37,903 nucleotides of DNA from Candidatus Poseidoniales archaeon (GCA_012960975.1 DUAE01000019.1:1-37903); one strand, 5' to 3'. Counted from the first letter of the stretch, positions 7,753 through 16,794 are shown. Notes: generated by a model not told the origin, from the sequence alone. Translations and numbers: made by a program.

Positions 7753-8910
7753 ATGCCAAAGGCAGTAATCGTAGGATATGCTCGAACTCCTTTTGGCAAA
7801 TTCCGAGGTGCTTTGTCTTCATACTCAGCAACAGAACTCGGAACAATGGTCGTCAAAGAACTTCTAGACCGTACAAACATCGACCCAAAGAGTGGCGATA
7901 TCGACCAAATCTACATGGGTCAAGTTTTGCAATCTGGAGTTGGGCAAGCTCCAGCAAGGCAGGTTGCACTGGGTGCAGGATTACCATATTCAACTCCTTG
8001 TACAACCGTCAATAAGGTCTGTGGTTCAAGTTTGAAAGCAGCGATGATCGCAGCTAGTGACATCATGGCAGGACAAGCAGAAATTATCATTGCTGGTGGT
8101 ATGGAATCTATGTCGAATGCCCCCCATTTCATCAGAAATGCTCAACGTAGTGATGAAATTTCATACCAAGATTTAGAATCGAATTTGATGCACGATGGAT
8201 TGAGAGATGCTTATGATGGATCTTCGATGGGATTGACTGGAGAAACTATCTCTTCCGAACATAATCTAACAAGAGAACAATCAGATGCTTATGCGATTCG
8301 TTCACATGCCCTTTCCAACGCTGCTTGGAAGAAAGGATGGTTTGCAAAAGAATCGATAGTGATGAATGAATTATCTGTCGATGAAGGAATACGTACAGAT
8401 ACAGATATTTCCATTCTATCAAATCTCTCACCCGCGTTCAAAGAGGGTGGGCAAGTTACCGCTGGAAATTCTAGTCAAGTCTCTGATGGCGCATCCGCTG
8501 TCTTGATTGTATCAGAAGAAATTGCAATTTCAAAGGGCTGGCCAATTCTTGCTACAATAGTAGATTATGTTACATCTGGAGTAGAACCAAATCGAGTAAT
8601 GTCAGCTCCAATTTCTGCTGTTGAGATGTTGTTAACTCGAAATAATTTAGATATTTTAGACATTGATATAGTCGAACATAACGAAGCGTTCGCTGCTGCA
8701 TCCGTCGCAGTGCAAATGACCCTCAGTATCCCAGAAGATCGATTCAATATCCATGGTGGTGCAGTCTCGATTGGACATCCATTGGGTGCGACTGGAACCC
8801 GATGCCTGATGACGGTTACAAATGCACTAAATCGAATCCGTGGAAAACTAGGAATCATCACCATTTGCCTTGGTGGCGGGAATGCGGTTGGCATGTTGAT
8901 TGAGTGTTAA
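7753..8910 (+). CDS. Acetyl-CoA C-acyltransferase (thiolase)
   Basis: This type II thiolase has 385 residues. The acyl-accepting cysteine is C90 in [12 protein letters not shown]342 lies in [16 protein letters not shown], and the second cysteine, C372, lies in CLGGGNA. The EHNEAFA motif provides the Asn/Glu region of the active site. All catalytic residues are present. It condenses two acetyl-CoA units or cleaves 3-ketoacyl-CoA; the sequence cannot fix the direction. Size and motifs are closest to bacterial-type AtoB/PhaA enzymes rather than to the archaeal mevalonate thiolase that pairs with a DUF35 partner. No DUF35 gene or HMG-CoA synthase is adjacent. A role in fatty-acid or amino-acid carbon oxidation is therefore plausible. 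The start ATG 7753 follows a TATA-like box. Confidence 0.92.
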   Translation: MPKAVIVGYARTPFGKFRGALSSYSATELGTMVVKELLDRTNIDPKSGDIDQIYMGQVLQSGVGQAPARQVALGAGLPYSTPCTTVNKVCGSSLKAAMIAASDIMAGQAEIIIAGGMESMSNAPHFIRNAQRSDEISYQDLESNLMHDGLRDAYDGSSMGLTGETISSEHNLTREQSDAYAIRSHALSNAAWKKGWFAKESIVMNELSVDEGIRTDTDISILSNLSPAFKEGGQVTAGNSSQVSDGASAVLIVSEEIAISKGWPILATIVDYVTSGVEPNRVMSAPISAVEMLLTRNNLDILDIDIVEHNEAFAAASVAVQMTLSIPEDRFNIHGGAVSIGHPLGATGTRCLMTVTNALNRIRGKLGIITICLGGGNAVGMLIEC

Positions 8911-8948
8911 TCTCGCTAATGTTAATTTCAGAATTCTAAGCCAAAAAC

Positions 8949-8965
8949 CGCCCCCAAAGGGGGCG
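8949..8965 (+). promoter_or_regulatory. Strong G-C hairpin between thiolase and rpoK
   Basis: CGCCCCC (8949-8955) pairs perfectly with GGGGGCG (8959-8965) across an AAA loop. It lies 38 bases after the thiolase stop and 48 bases before the likely rpoK start. In a window of about 40% G+C this all-GC stem stands out. There is no T-run after it, so it is not a classical intrinsic terminator. It could block readthrough, stabilise the 3' end of the thiolase RNA, or sit in the rpoK leader. Confidence 0.5.
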
Positions 8966-9013
8966 TATCAACAGTCAATGCCCTTATGTGGGAGTCGCTG
9001 GTCGCGCGCCATC

Positions 9014-9271
9014 ATGGTCAAGCCAGCAAGACCCCACACACGCTTTGAAAAAGCACGAATCATCGGTGCCCGCGCTCTACAGATTAGCATGGGCGCTCCA
9101 CTCTACGTTTCGGAAGATGAACTCCGAGAAAGTTTCTCAGAAGAATTAATTCAATTGTATGGAGTCGACGAAGCCAAAACCAAAGTCGTTCTAGATCCAA
9201 TGAAGATTGCAACTCTTGAATACGAAAGCCACAGAATCCCTATCGATGTCGACCCTCATCTGGATGATTGA
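9014..9271 (+). CDS. rpoK: DNA-directed RNA polymerase subunit K (Rpb6/omega family)
   Basis: This is the archaeal RNA polymerase subunit K, 85 residues from ATG 9014. The core [19 protein letters not shown] is nearly identical to the family consensus. The C-terminal block [17 protein letters not shown] is the conserved Rpb6/omega end that latches the largest subunit. The open frame runs back to 8900, overlapping the thiolase, but this extension crosses the 8949-8965 hairpin and has no family similarity. ATG 8978 is a second alternative. The region between residues 32 and 60 ([26 protein letters not shown]) is an acidic insertion that makes the protein longer than the shortest archaeal forms. 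It ends 38 bases before the ctaA start. Confidence 0.94.
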   Translation: MVKPARPHTRFEKARIIGARALQISMGAPLYVSEDELRESFSEELIQLYGVDEAKTKVVLDPMKIATLEYESHRIPIDVDPHLDD

Positions 9272-9309
9272 ATCTTAGGTTTCGACTTCATATCAAAGGT
9301 AGTGCCCAT

Positions 9310-10383
9310 ATGGGATTCAACAGAATCCAGACCAAGCAATTGACTGCCGTACTTATCGGCATCACTTTCGTTGTCATTATGCTCGGCGGTATAGTCAGAG
9401 TTTACGATGCCGGTGAATCCTGCCCAGATTGGCCAACATGCTTCGGAAGTTTTGGATTCGATGTTTCAGAAGCAGATCAAGAAGCTTGGTGGGATGCTAA
9501 TCCTGATGATATCGATTCTCGAGGATCTCTCCATCGTTACACATCATTCGAAATTTTCACCGAGTGGTTTCATAGATTAATCGCTGGTTCAATTCTCGGG
9601 CCATTAGTTTTGTTAAACTGGTGGCTTGCAAGGAAGGAAGAAGGGCTAACCGCAGAAGTAAAGTTAGTATCTTCCATATCTGTTGGACTAATTATTTGGC
9701 AAGGTTTACTCGGTTGGTTAACCGTAAAAATGGATAATGAACATTGGTCGGTCGCTTTGCATCTCGCTTCAGCACTAATGTTCATGATGAGCCTTATTTG
9801 GATGTGGCTCGCTATCGCTCGCGACCTTAAAGAAGAACCAGATTGGATCACTTTTGATCCGATTTTGGCAAATTCTTGGCATAAAAGAATCGCCTGGCTC
9901 TCACTCGCCACTCTTCTAACATTATTCACCGGTGTATTCGTAGCTACAACCCCTGGGGCGAACCAAGCTTGCGGAGTTGGTGGATTTCCGAATACATGGC
10001 CTCTATGTAATGGAGAGTTGTTTTCGAAAATAACTGATATTATTGCTCAATCACAACTTATTCATCGATTATTGGTTGGTATTGTTGGGCTGGCTTTAAT
10101 CGCTGCATCAATCATGATTTGGAGAGAAAGCGATGATGGACAATGTGGTAGTTTGCTTTCGAAATGGATTTACTTGACATCAGGGATGTTTTTGTTGAAT
10201 CTATCACTTGGAGGATTGTACGTGCTTTCTGCAAAAGAAGATGGATTCGAAATCATCTACGATGAGTTACTCTCACTGTTTCACCTAATGTTTGCTTCTA
10301 TTACTTTCCTTTTGCTCGCCACCGTCTGGACAAGCATGAAAGTCATCTCATTTTACGAGTCTAACCCAGAAAATATTGAGTGA
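9310..10383 (+). CDS. ctaA: Heme A synthase (COX15/CtaA family)
   Basis: This integral membrane enzyme oxidises the C8 methyl of heme O to the formyl group of heme A, for cytochrome aa3 oxidase. It has 357 residues from ATG 9310; an upstream TTG at 9268 overlapping rpoK is less likely. About eight hydrophobic helices are visible. The family marker GGIVRVYDAGESCPDWPTC contains the first cysteine pair, and ACGVGGFPNTWPLC contains the second, equivalent to the redox-active cysteines in the Bacillus enzyme. Heme-ligand histidines are available in EWFHRL, ALHLASAL, LIHRLL and LFHLMF, arranged as two pseudo-repeat halves. The gene is followed 45 bases later by ctaB, which makes its substrate, so the pair forms a heme A unit. 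No oxidase subunits are inside the window. Confidence 0.92.
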   Translation: MGFNRIQTKQLTAVLIGITFVVIMLGGIVRVYDAGESCPDWPTCFGSFGFDVSEADQEAWWDANPDDIDSRGSLHRYTSFEIFTEWFHRLIAGSILGPLVLLNWWLARKEEGLTAEVKLVSSISVGLIIWQGLLGWLTVKMDNEHWSVALHLASALMFMMSLIWMWLAIARDLKEEPDWITFDPILANSWHKRIAWLSLATLLTLFTGVFVATTPGANQACGVGGFPNTWPLCNGELFSKITDIIAQSQLIHRLLVGIVGLALIAASIMIWRESDDGQCGSLLSKWIYLTSGMFLLNLSLGGLYVLSAKEDGFEIIYDELLSLFHLMFASITFLLLATVWTSMKVISFYESNPENIE

Positions 10384-10428
10384 TTATTAGCACAGGATTT
10401 CATAGGCACGTACTGCTGGGGATGAGTT

Positions 10429-11517
10429 GTGACTTCAGCGCCAAGTCTGCTCCGTACTCTGCTGGCGTTAACAAAACCAACGGTAGTCGTCTTGCTCCAA
10501 GTGACCGCTCTTTGCGCGGTTCTTTCACATGACCTTCTCGAAGCAGGAGGATTTTCAAAATTGGATTATGCAGCAAGTTTTGAAACGATAATCATTGTAT
10601 TCATCGGGGGGTATCTAACCGCCGGTGGTGCAAATTCAATCAATATGTGGTATGATCGAGACATCGATCCAATTATGGAAAGAACTGCAAATCGACCAAT
10701 TCCATCAGGAGCAATTTCTGCAAATGCTGCACTCATATTCGGAATTTCAATTTCGATAATCGGTGTTATTTGGTTTAATATCATGACGAATTCAGTCGCA
10801 GCGTTCTGGGCTGCATTCAGCATTCTTTTCTATGTCTTCATCTATACAATATGGCTGAAACGAACCTCGACTCAAAATATCGTCATCGGTGGCCTCGCTG
10901 GTGCTACACCGCCTGTAATCGGCTGGGCGGCAGCAGTCGGTGATCTATCATTATCTACCGATTCAGTAAACTCGTTTATCAACTCGATTTTTGATCTCGG
11001 CAGCATCATGCCATGGTTTTTATTGTTGGTAATTTTCCTATGGACACCGCCTCATTTCTGGGCTCTAGCACTATATCGTTCGGAAGAATATGAGAAAGTC
11101 AACGTGCCGATGTTACCCGGGGTGAAAGGTGCGAAGAGAACATTAGTCGAGATGAAAATTTACATAATTCTCCTAATTTTACTATCATTCCTAGCTCCAG
11201 CAACAATGGATGGAATCAATTCCACTGACTCAATTTACCATATCTATGGTTGGACAATTATTGCTATTTCGATTTGGTATGGTTCAACCGTATTCAAAAT
11301 CCTACCTGACGAAGAAAAGGATTCGAACGGTAGAATTCCATCAGCAGCTCGCTCGTTTTGGGTTTCTATGATCTATCTTGCGTTGATATTTGTCGTCGTA
11401 GTCTCGGCTAGCGCTGGGCAATTTGGCGCGGTTCTCGGCGCAATTCTAACGGTTGTAATCATCGGCCGCAATGAATTGAAAGCAAGAAAACAAATCAATC
11501 CATTTCAAACTGATTAG
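10429..11517 (+). CDS. ctaB: Protoheme IX farnesyltransferase (heme O synthase)
   Basis: This UbiA-type prenyltransferase adds a farnesyl group to heme B, giving heme O, the substrate of the enzyme encoded just upstream. It has 362 residues from a GTG start, with about nine hydrophobic helices. The first Asp-rich motif is NMWYDRDIDPIMERTANRP, the diphosphate-binding signature. Then come GGLAGATPPVIGWAAAVGD and PPHFWALALYRSEEYEKVN, the second conserved loop of heme O synthases. The N-terminus LALTKPTVVVLLQVTAL is also typical of the family. The gap to ctaA is 45 bases, and the two are very likely cotranscribed. This pair is good evidence that the organism respires oxygen with a heme A-containing oxidase. 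Confidence 0.94.
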   Translation: MTSAPSLLRTLLALTKPTVVVLLQVTALCAVLSHDLLEAGGFSKLDYAASFETIIIVFIGGYLTAGGANSINMWYDRDIDPIMERTANRPIPSGAISANAALIFGISISIIGVIWFNIMTNSVAAFWAAFSILFYVFIYTIWLKRTSTQNIVIGGLAGATPPVIGWAAAVGDLSLSTDSVNSFINSIFDLGSIMPWFLLLVIFLWTPPHFWALALYRSEEYEKVNVPMLPGVKGAKRTLVEMKIYIILLILLSFLAPATMDGINSTDSIYHIYGWTIIAISIWYGSTVFKILPDEEKDSNGRIPSAARSFWVSMIYLALIFVVVVSASAGQFGAVLGAILTVVIIGRNELKARKQINPFQTD

Positions 11518-11563
11518 TCCCGAATGATTCAAACGCTGGATGCCTCGTTAAGCGAGTGGAGCG

Positions 11564-11570
11564 AAGGAGG
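11564..11570 (+). promoter_or_regulatory. Strong Shine-Dalgarno sequence
   Basis: AAGGAGG lies eight bases before ATG 11579 and fixes the start of the following gene. Most starts in this window lack such a clear ribosome binding site, so this gene may be translated from an internal position in a longer message starting at ctaA or rpoK. Confidence 0.6.
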
Positions 11571-11578
11571 AGTTAGCC

Positions 11579-12835
11579 ATGAAAGAGAATGAACTAATCT
11601 TTGATTGGAATGCTGTTGATTATGAAATTAAGCGAAATTCATCAAATCATCCTCATGAAATTTGGTTCGATGATGAAACGCTTAGAGACGGTTTGCAAAG
11701 CCCTAGTGCAAGAAATCCAACAATTGAACAAAAGATCGAATTAATCGATTATATGGAAAAACTCGGTATTCAAAAAGTCGATCTAGGCCTACCTGGAGCA
11801 GGTCCTTTTCATGTTGGCCACATCGATTCGATGCTGGCTCACATGGGTGAAAATAGTTACGAATTACGCCCTGGATGTGCGGTTCGAACTGTAGTTGGAG
11901 ATATCGAGCCACTCATCGATTTGCAAGCAAAACACGAACGGCAAATTCAGGCTAGTGCATTTTTGGGAACCAGCCCAATTCGTCAATATGCAGAGGGCTG
12001 GACGATGGAGCGAATCCTTTCAACCGCGGAAAAGGCTGTATCTTTCGCAGTCGACAACGATATCCCAGTGATGTTTGTGACCGAGGATACGACGAGAAGT
12101 AAACCCGAGGAAATCAAAGCGGTTTACACTCGAGCAATGGAACTGGGTGCTGACCGAATCTGCATCTGTGATACCTGCGGCCATGTTACTCCGAACGGTG
12201 TTCGAAAACTGCTAACATTCATTCAAGACGAAGTTATTCCTGATGCAGGATTCAAACGTCGTGATATCGAAGTAAATTGGCATGGACATCAGGACCGCGG
12301 GCTTGGAGTTGCTAACAATCTGGCCGCTGTCGAATCTGGAGCTGATGTCATCCACGGAACCGCTCTTGGAGTCGGTGAGCGAGCGGGTAATGCGCCGCTC
12401 GATCAAACCCTCGTCAACCTGTCATTGATGGGCGTGATAAATAACGATCTTACAGCCCTCAATGATTACATGAGAAAAGCACACGAATATATCGAAGTCG
12501 CATTACCACACAATTATCCTGTCTTTGGCGAAGATGCTTTTGAAACCGGCACAGGAGTACATGCAAGTGCAGTTATCAAAGCCATAAAAAAAGGCGACCA
12601 ATGGTTAGCTGACCGTGTTTATTCAGGTGTTCCTGCTCAAGATTTTGGACTCAAACAAATAATTCGAATCGGTCATATGAGTGGGCGATCCAACATTATT
12701 TGGTGGCTAAAACAGAATGGGTTCGAAGCTGATGATGAATTGGTTGCTCATATGTTCGAGGTGGCAAAAAGTCAACGACGAATGATGACTGATGAAGAAG
12801 TAAAAACAACCATTGCTGAGTTTCAAGCATTATGA
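11579..12835 (+). CDS. Isopropylmalate/homocitrate synthase family (DRE-TIM) acyltransferase
   Basis: This 418-residue TIM-barrel enzyme belongs to the DRE-TIM metallolyase superfamily. The signature is DDETLRDGLQSP (metal-binding Asp and catalytic Arg). The metal-site histidines are in NWHGHQDRGLGVANN, where the second metal-site motif is HGHQD rather than the common HxHND. The GVGERAGNAPL glycine-rich loop and the late FETGTGVHASAVIKA segment follow. The domain organisation is that of 2-isopropylmalate, citramalate and homocitrate synthases, which condense acetyl-CoA with a 2-oxoacid. The usual C-terminal LeuA regulatory domain is missing: the protein stops about 120 residues short of a full-length LeuA. 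It may thus be feedback-insensitive or belong to a different substrate class. No other leucine or lysine synthesis genes are adjacent. The exact substrate cannot be read. Confidence 0.83.
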   Translation: MKENELIFDWNAVDYEIKRNSSNHPHEIWFDDETLRDGLQSPSARNPTIEQKIELIDYMEKLGIQKVDLGLPGAGPFHVGHIDSMLAHMGENSYELRPGCAVRTVVGDIEPLIDLQAKHERQIQASAFLGTSPIRQYAEGWTMERILSTAEKAVSFAVDNDIPVMFVTEDTTRSKPEEIKAVYTRAMELGADRICICDTCGHVTPNGVRKLLTFIQDEVIPDAGFKRRDIEVNWHGHQDRGLGVANNLAAVESGADVIHGTALGVGERAGNAPLDQTLVNLSLMGVINNDLTALNDYMRKAHEYIEVALPHNYPVFGEDAFETGTGVHASAVIKAIKKGDQWLADRVYSGVPAQDFGLKQIIRIGHMSGRSNIIWWLKQNGFEADDELVAHMFEVAKSQRRMMTDEEVKTTIAEFQAL

Positions 12836-12893
12836 GCAAATTACTTACACCTACAGGGAACGACTAAAACCACTTCAAAGAGCAACATCGAAT

Positions 12894-15800
12894 ATGCGTT
12901 CCTCATTCGCAGTACTGACGATTCTTTTGCTTGCACCCGTATCTGGGATTGTCTCAGGTGATACAGCGCCTGAATTTGATTTGGAAATTGGCGAAGAAAT
13001 GCTTCTTCCAACTTATTCACGCGCAGTTCAATTAGCGTTCGCACGTGTCTCTGAAATGGACCAATATTCGATTGAGACTCTACAATCGACCAATGATTGG
13101 CTTATCGTGACTCAAGTCCCAATCGAAAAACAATTTATGTTAATATCTGCACCTGAAGAGATTCGCGGTGCACCGATATTACGCGGTGCTTATATCTGGA
13201 CTTTCGATGCACCGCTGGATGCAATCTCATCTCTAGAAGAATCATTATTTAGAGGTGAGATTGAATCTTTCTCGCCATTGGTCGAGAAGCAGCAAACACC
13301 TCGAAGCGCGCCGAATGATGAAAATTTTACCCAGCAATGGCACCTAGAAAACACCGGTCAAACTTGGGGAACGACTGGTGAAGATGCGAATGTAACTGGG
13401 GTTTGGGATTATTTCACTGGGACAGGTATTACCATCAGTGTCGTCGATGATGGATTGGATAAAGATCATCCAGATATCTCACCGAATTACTCTCCAACCC
13501 ATTCCTATGATTGGTGCAATAATGATGCAGATCCAAGTCCTTCTGGTTGGAATGGACATGGAACAGCCGCAGGTGGTGTTGCTGCTGCCGCTGGCGATAA
13601 CACAATTCACGTCGCTGGCGCTGCTTACGATGCTACAATCGCCGGCTCTACTCTAATTGCCTGTTGGGCTGGAGATGCGACAGAAGCAAACGCGCTAAGT
13701 TATCACCAGAATGACATCGATATTTACACAAATTCCTGGGGGCCTAGCGATAACGGACAAACTCTGGAGGGTCCAGGTCCTCTGACGTTAGCTGCGATGG
13801 AAGATGATGTTTACAATGGTCGAAATGGCGATGGAAACATCATTACTTGGGCAGCTGGAAATGGTCTTGATAATAATGATAATGTAAATTACGATGGCTA
13901 TGCTAGTTCCAGATATACTATCGCCGTCGCCGCGATAACCCATTATGGTGAACAATCATATTACTCGGAGCCTGGGGCAAGCATACTCATCGCAGCCCAC
14001 TCTAATGGTGATGGTGAAGGAATCACAACTACCGATATTCATGACGACCCTGATAATAGTTCAGACGATGCTGGATATGACAATGGAAATGTCACACACA
14101 CTTTCGGTGGAACCTCCAGCGCTACACCACTGGCCGCTGGGGTAATCGCGCTAATTCTTGATGCAAATGGAAATTTGACCTGGCGCGACATTCAGCACGT
14201 TTTGGTTCAGAGCGTCAGAAAAAATGATGCATCTGATTCGAGTTGGGGAATTAATGGAGCGAACCATGATGTCTCCCACAAATACGGATTTGGGGCTATT
14301 GATGCCGGTGCTGCGGTCGCTCTGGCTCAGAATTGGACAAATGTTGACGAAGAAATGAATTCTACATTCGGCCCATACAGTTCTGCTACCACTATTCCTT
14401 CAAACTCAGCCTCATGGACCGAATTCACGACATCAGTTACCAACGATATGCAGGTTGAGAGTGTTGATGTTATAGTCGACATTGACCACCCTAGTCGAGG
14501 CAACCTCGAAATAGTTCTAGTATCACCAGACGGAACAGAATCTTGGCTGGCCGAGGAACACTCTGATAGCAATTCAGATTATTCGAATTGGATGTTCAAT
14601 ACCGTTCAACACTGGGACGAGGGAGCATTGGGAACTTGGACTCTGAAAGTTAGAGACGATACAGCCGGATCAGCGGGAACGCTCAACTCATGGGAAATGA
14701 TTCTACATGGAATTGATATCGATCTCGACCATGACGATGATGGATTGAGTGATGAGAACGAAACTAATCTTTACGGTACCGATCCTTACAATGCAGATAC
14801 CGATAATGATGGCTTGAATGATTACGATGAAATCGTCATTTATGGAACAAACGCTACAATGCCTGATACAGATTTGGATGGGCTTTCTGATTCGATTGAA
14901 ATCTCAGTTTACTCGACCGACCCGTTAGATTCCGACTCTGATGACGACGGATTATCCGATGGGTTAGAAGTCAATTATTGGTCGAGCGACCCACTGGTAT
15001 ACGATGCTGATTCGGATGGTGATTTATTCTACCATTTTGATGATTGCGATGACAATAATCCGGATATAAACCCCGGCAAACCGGAGAAATTGAATAACTA
15101 TGATGATAATTGTGATGATTATATCGATGAAGGGTTCAATTTCACCGACCGAGATAACGATGGATTACGGGATTGGCCAGAATACCATATTCATGGCACT
15201 GATTATCAAGATTCAGATACGGATAATGATGGTTTGAGCGATGGTGAAGAAGTCAATACCTATGCAGCTCTTGGTGCCAATCCATTAATCGTAGATGCAG
15301 ATGCGGATGGGGACGGCTGGTATTGGTTCCAAGATTGTGCGGATAATGACGAATATAGATCACCTGGTCTGCCAGAAATCCTCGATGGAATCGATAACGA
15401 TTGTGATTTTATCGTCGATGAAGATTTTTGGTCAATCGATACCGATAACGATGGATTGTTTGATTACGATGAATATCATAATTTTTCTACAAATCCGAAC
15501 GATGGAGATACAGATGATGATGGATTACCAGACGGATCTGAAATCAACACCTACGCGGATTTGGGGGCAGATCCATTAGTTCCAGATGCAGATGATGATT
15601 CGGATGGCTGGTACTGGTTCCAAGATTGCGATGACAATGATAACGAGCGCTCGCCATCTATCGCTGAAATGCTAGATGGAAAAGACAATGATTGCAATGA
15701 TGAAATCGACGAAACTTTTCATGATACCGACCACGATACAGATGGATTATCTGATTATGATGAATTTCACCTTTACAATACAGACTACATGGCAGTAGAT

Positions 15801-16769
15801 TCTGATGAAGATGGCCTGACCGATGGCGATGAAGTAATCGTCAGAGGATCTAATCCCAATTCTTACAATTATGACAAGGATGAAGATACCTTCTACGATT
15901 ACGAAGATTGTCAAGACCTAGTTCCAGAAATCAATCCAGCCGCTAATGAAATTTGGAATGGATGGGATGATGATTGTAACGACCTCGTCGATGATAACCT
16001 TGAGCGAATAAATTTAGTTTACACCTCACCACAATATGGTTTGCCTAGCACATGGGATGCTGTAAATGAAACTCTAGTGATTGGAATTAACGGAATTCCG
16101 TCACAAATCGAAACTCAAATTACTTGGACAATCAATGGATATAATTTGCAAAATAACCTTTCTTCGGAAGATACAAGGATCGATATTCTAGTTCTTGATT
16201 GTGACCGCCAGATCGATGAATTAACTGCTATCCTGTGTTCGAATGGGTCGTCGCCACAAACGATACAAGCTGTTATGATTGACTCAGGAATTACGACGAC
16301 ATTTTCATGGGAGATTCAGATGGATATTTGGATTCCACCACAGACTTTCAGCGAGAAAATACTTGGGTTGTTAACATCAAGTTTAGGAATAGCGATTATT
16401 TTAGTATCCTTGTTGACCATTCTAGGTATTACTGGAGTCGGAATTTTACGCCTTAGACATACGAGGGAATTGAAGGACGCATATTCTGCTTACAAGATCA
16501 CACCCCAAAGTGGAGACCTGCCTGCTGAACATCGAAGATACGAATTACCCTCTGCACCAGATATTTCGGCGATGGTTCAGTCAATAGACGAGACTATCGT
16601 TTCGCCCCCACCCCTAGATTTGCCTTTACCTCCCCCCGCAACACCGGATAATACGCCGACTATTCCAGCTAGAGTACCGATCACAAAGGATGTTTCTGAA
16701 AATGATGATGAAATAGTTGAATTAGTCGATTTGCCTTCTCGAATCGTCGATGATTCTGATGAAAATTGA
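12894..16769 (+). CDS. Kexin/furin-like subtilase with P-domain, TSP3 and MopE-type repeats and C-terminal membrane anchor
   Basis: This secreted, membrane-tethered serine protease has 1291 residues. ATG 12894 gives a clean signal peptide (MRSSFAVLTILLLAPVSGIV); the frame is open upstream to 12813 but overlaps the previous gene. A propeptide extends to about residue 140. The S8 catalytic domain follows, with D185 (VVDDGLD), H222 (NGHGTAAGG), N323 (AAGNG) and S408 (GGTSSATP), so it should be active. Residues about 490-605 form a proprotein-convertase P-domain (HPSRGNLEIVLVSPDGT, GTWTLKVRDDTAG). Next come Asp-rich thrombospondin type 3-like calcium repeats (DxDxDGLxD). These alternate with four MopE-type units, each with the spacing DCxD...E...DNDCxxxxDE. 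One helix (about 1158-1182) is followed by a basic stop and a Pro- and acid-rich tail of about 105 residues. The gene resembles surface peptidases of marine group II archaea. It probably degrades or processes proteins outside the cell. Confidence 0.92.
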   Translation: MRSSFAVLTILLLAPVSGIVSGDTAPEFDLEIGEEMLLPTYSRAVQLAFARVSEMDQYSIETLQSTNDWLIVTQVPIEKQFMLISAPEEIRGAPILRGAYIWTFDAPLDAISSLEESLFRGEIESFSPLVEKQQTPRSAPNDENFTQQWHLENTGQTWGTTGEDANVTGVWDYFTGTGITISVVDDGLDKDHPDISPNYSPTHSYDWCNNDADPSPSGWNGHGTAAGGVAAAAGDNTIHVAGAAYDATIAGSTLIACWAGDATEANALSYHQNDIDIYTNSWGPSDNGQTLEGPGPLTLAAMEDDVYNGRNGDGNIITWAAGNGLDNNDNVNYDGYASSRYTIAVAAITHYGEQSYYSEPGASILIAAHSNGDGEGITTTDIHDDPDNSSDDAGYDNGNVTHTFGGTSSATPLAAGVIALILDANGNLTWRDIQHVLVQSVRKNDASDSSWGINGANHDVSHKYGFGAIDAGAAVALAQNWTNVDEEMNSTFGPYSSATTIPSNSASWTEFTTSVTNDMQVESVDVIVDIDHPSRGNLEIVLVSPDGTESWLAEEHSDSNSDYSNWMFNTVQHWDEGALGTWTLKVRDDTAGSAGTLNSWEMILHGIDIDLDHDDDGLSDENETNLYGTDPYNADTDNDGLNDYDEIVIYGTNATMPDTDLDGLSDSIEISVYSTDPLDSDSDDDGLSDGLEVNYWSSDPLVYDADSDGDLFYHFDDCDDNNPDINPGKPEKLNNYDDNCDDYIDEGFNFTDRDNDGLRDWPEYHIHGTDYQDSDTDNDGLSDGEEVNTYAALGANPLIVDADADGDGWYWFQDCADNDEYRSPGLPEILDGIDNDCDFIVDEDFWSIDTDNDGLFDYDEYHNFSTNPNDGDTDDDGLPDGSEINTYADLGADPLVPDADDDSDGWYWFQDCDDNDNERSPSIAEMLDGKDNDCNDEIDETFHDTDHDTDGLSDYDEFHLYNTDYMAVDSDEDGLTDGDEVIVRGSNPNSYNYDKDEDTFYDYEDCQDLVPEINPAANEIWNGWDDDCNDLVDDNLERINLVYTSPQYGLPSTWDAVNETLVIGINGIPSQIETQITWTINGYNLQNNLSSEDTRIDILVLDCDRQIDELTAILCSNGSSPQTIQAVMIDSGITTTFSWEIQMDIWIPPQTFSEKILGLLTSSLGIAIILVSLLTILGITGVGILRLRHTRELKDAYSAYKITPQSGDLPAEHRRYELPSAPDISAMVQSIDETIVSPPPLDLPLPPPATPDNTPTIPARVPITKDVSENDDEIVELVDLPSRIVDDSDEN
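14730..16010 (+). repeat. Composite TSP3 plus MopE repeat array within the subtilase gene
   Basis: A composite unit of roughly 95-98 codons recurs: two DxDxDGLxD calcium-loop segments, then a W/Y-rich step (DGWYWFQDC), then a MopE-type cysteine pair. The DxC positions at about 15046, 15335, 15626 and 15908 are spaced 280-295 bases apart. The second and third copies are the most alike (DGWYWFQDC, then S-P, then E-x-L-D-G, D-N-D-C), which suggests a recent internal duplication. The first two TSP3-like segments, before 15000, have no MopE partner. Confidence 0.75.
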
Positions 16770-16794
16770 TTATTTCAAATCCAAATGAATAGGA

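Noticed and set aside
14730-16010. DNA-level tandem repeats suggestive of a CRISPR or satellite
   Set aside because: The periodicity is that of protein repeats (TSP3 and MopE) in a continuous frame, with copies diverged at the DNA level and no spacers.
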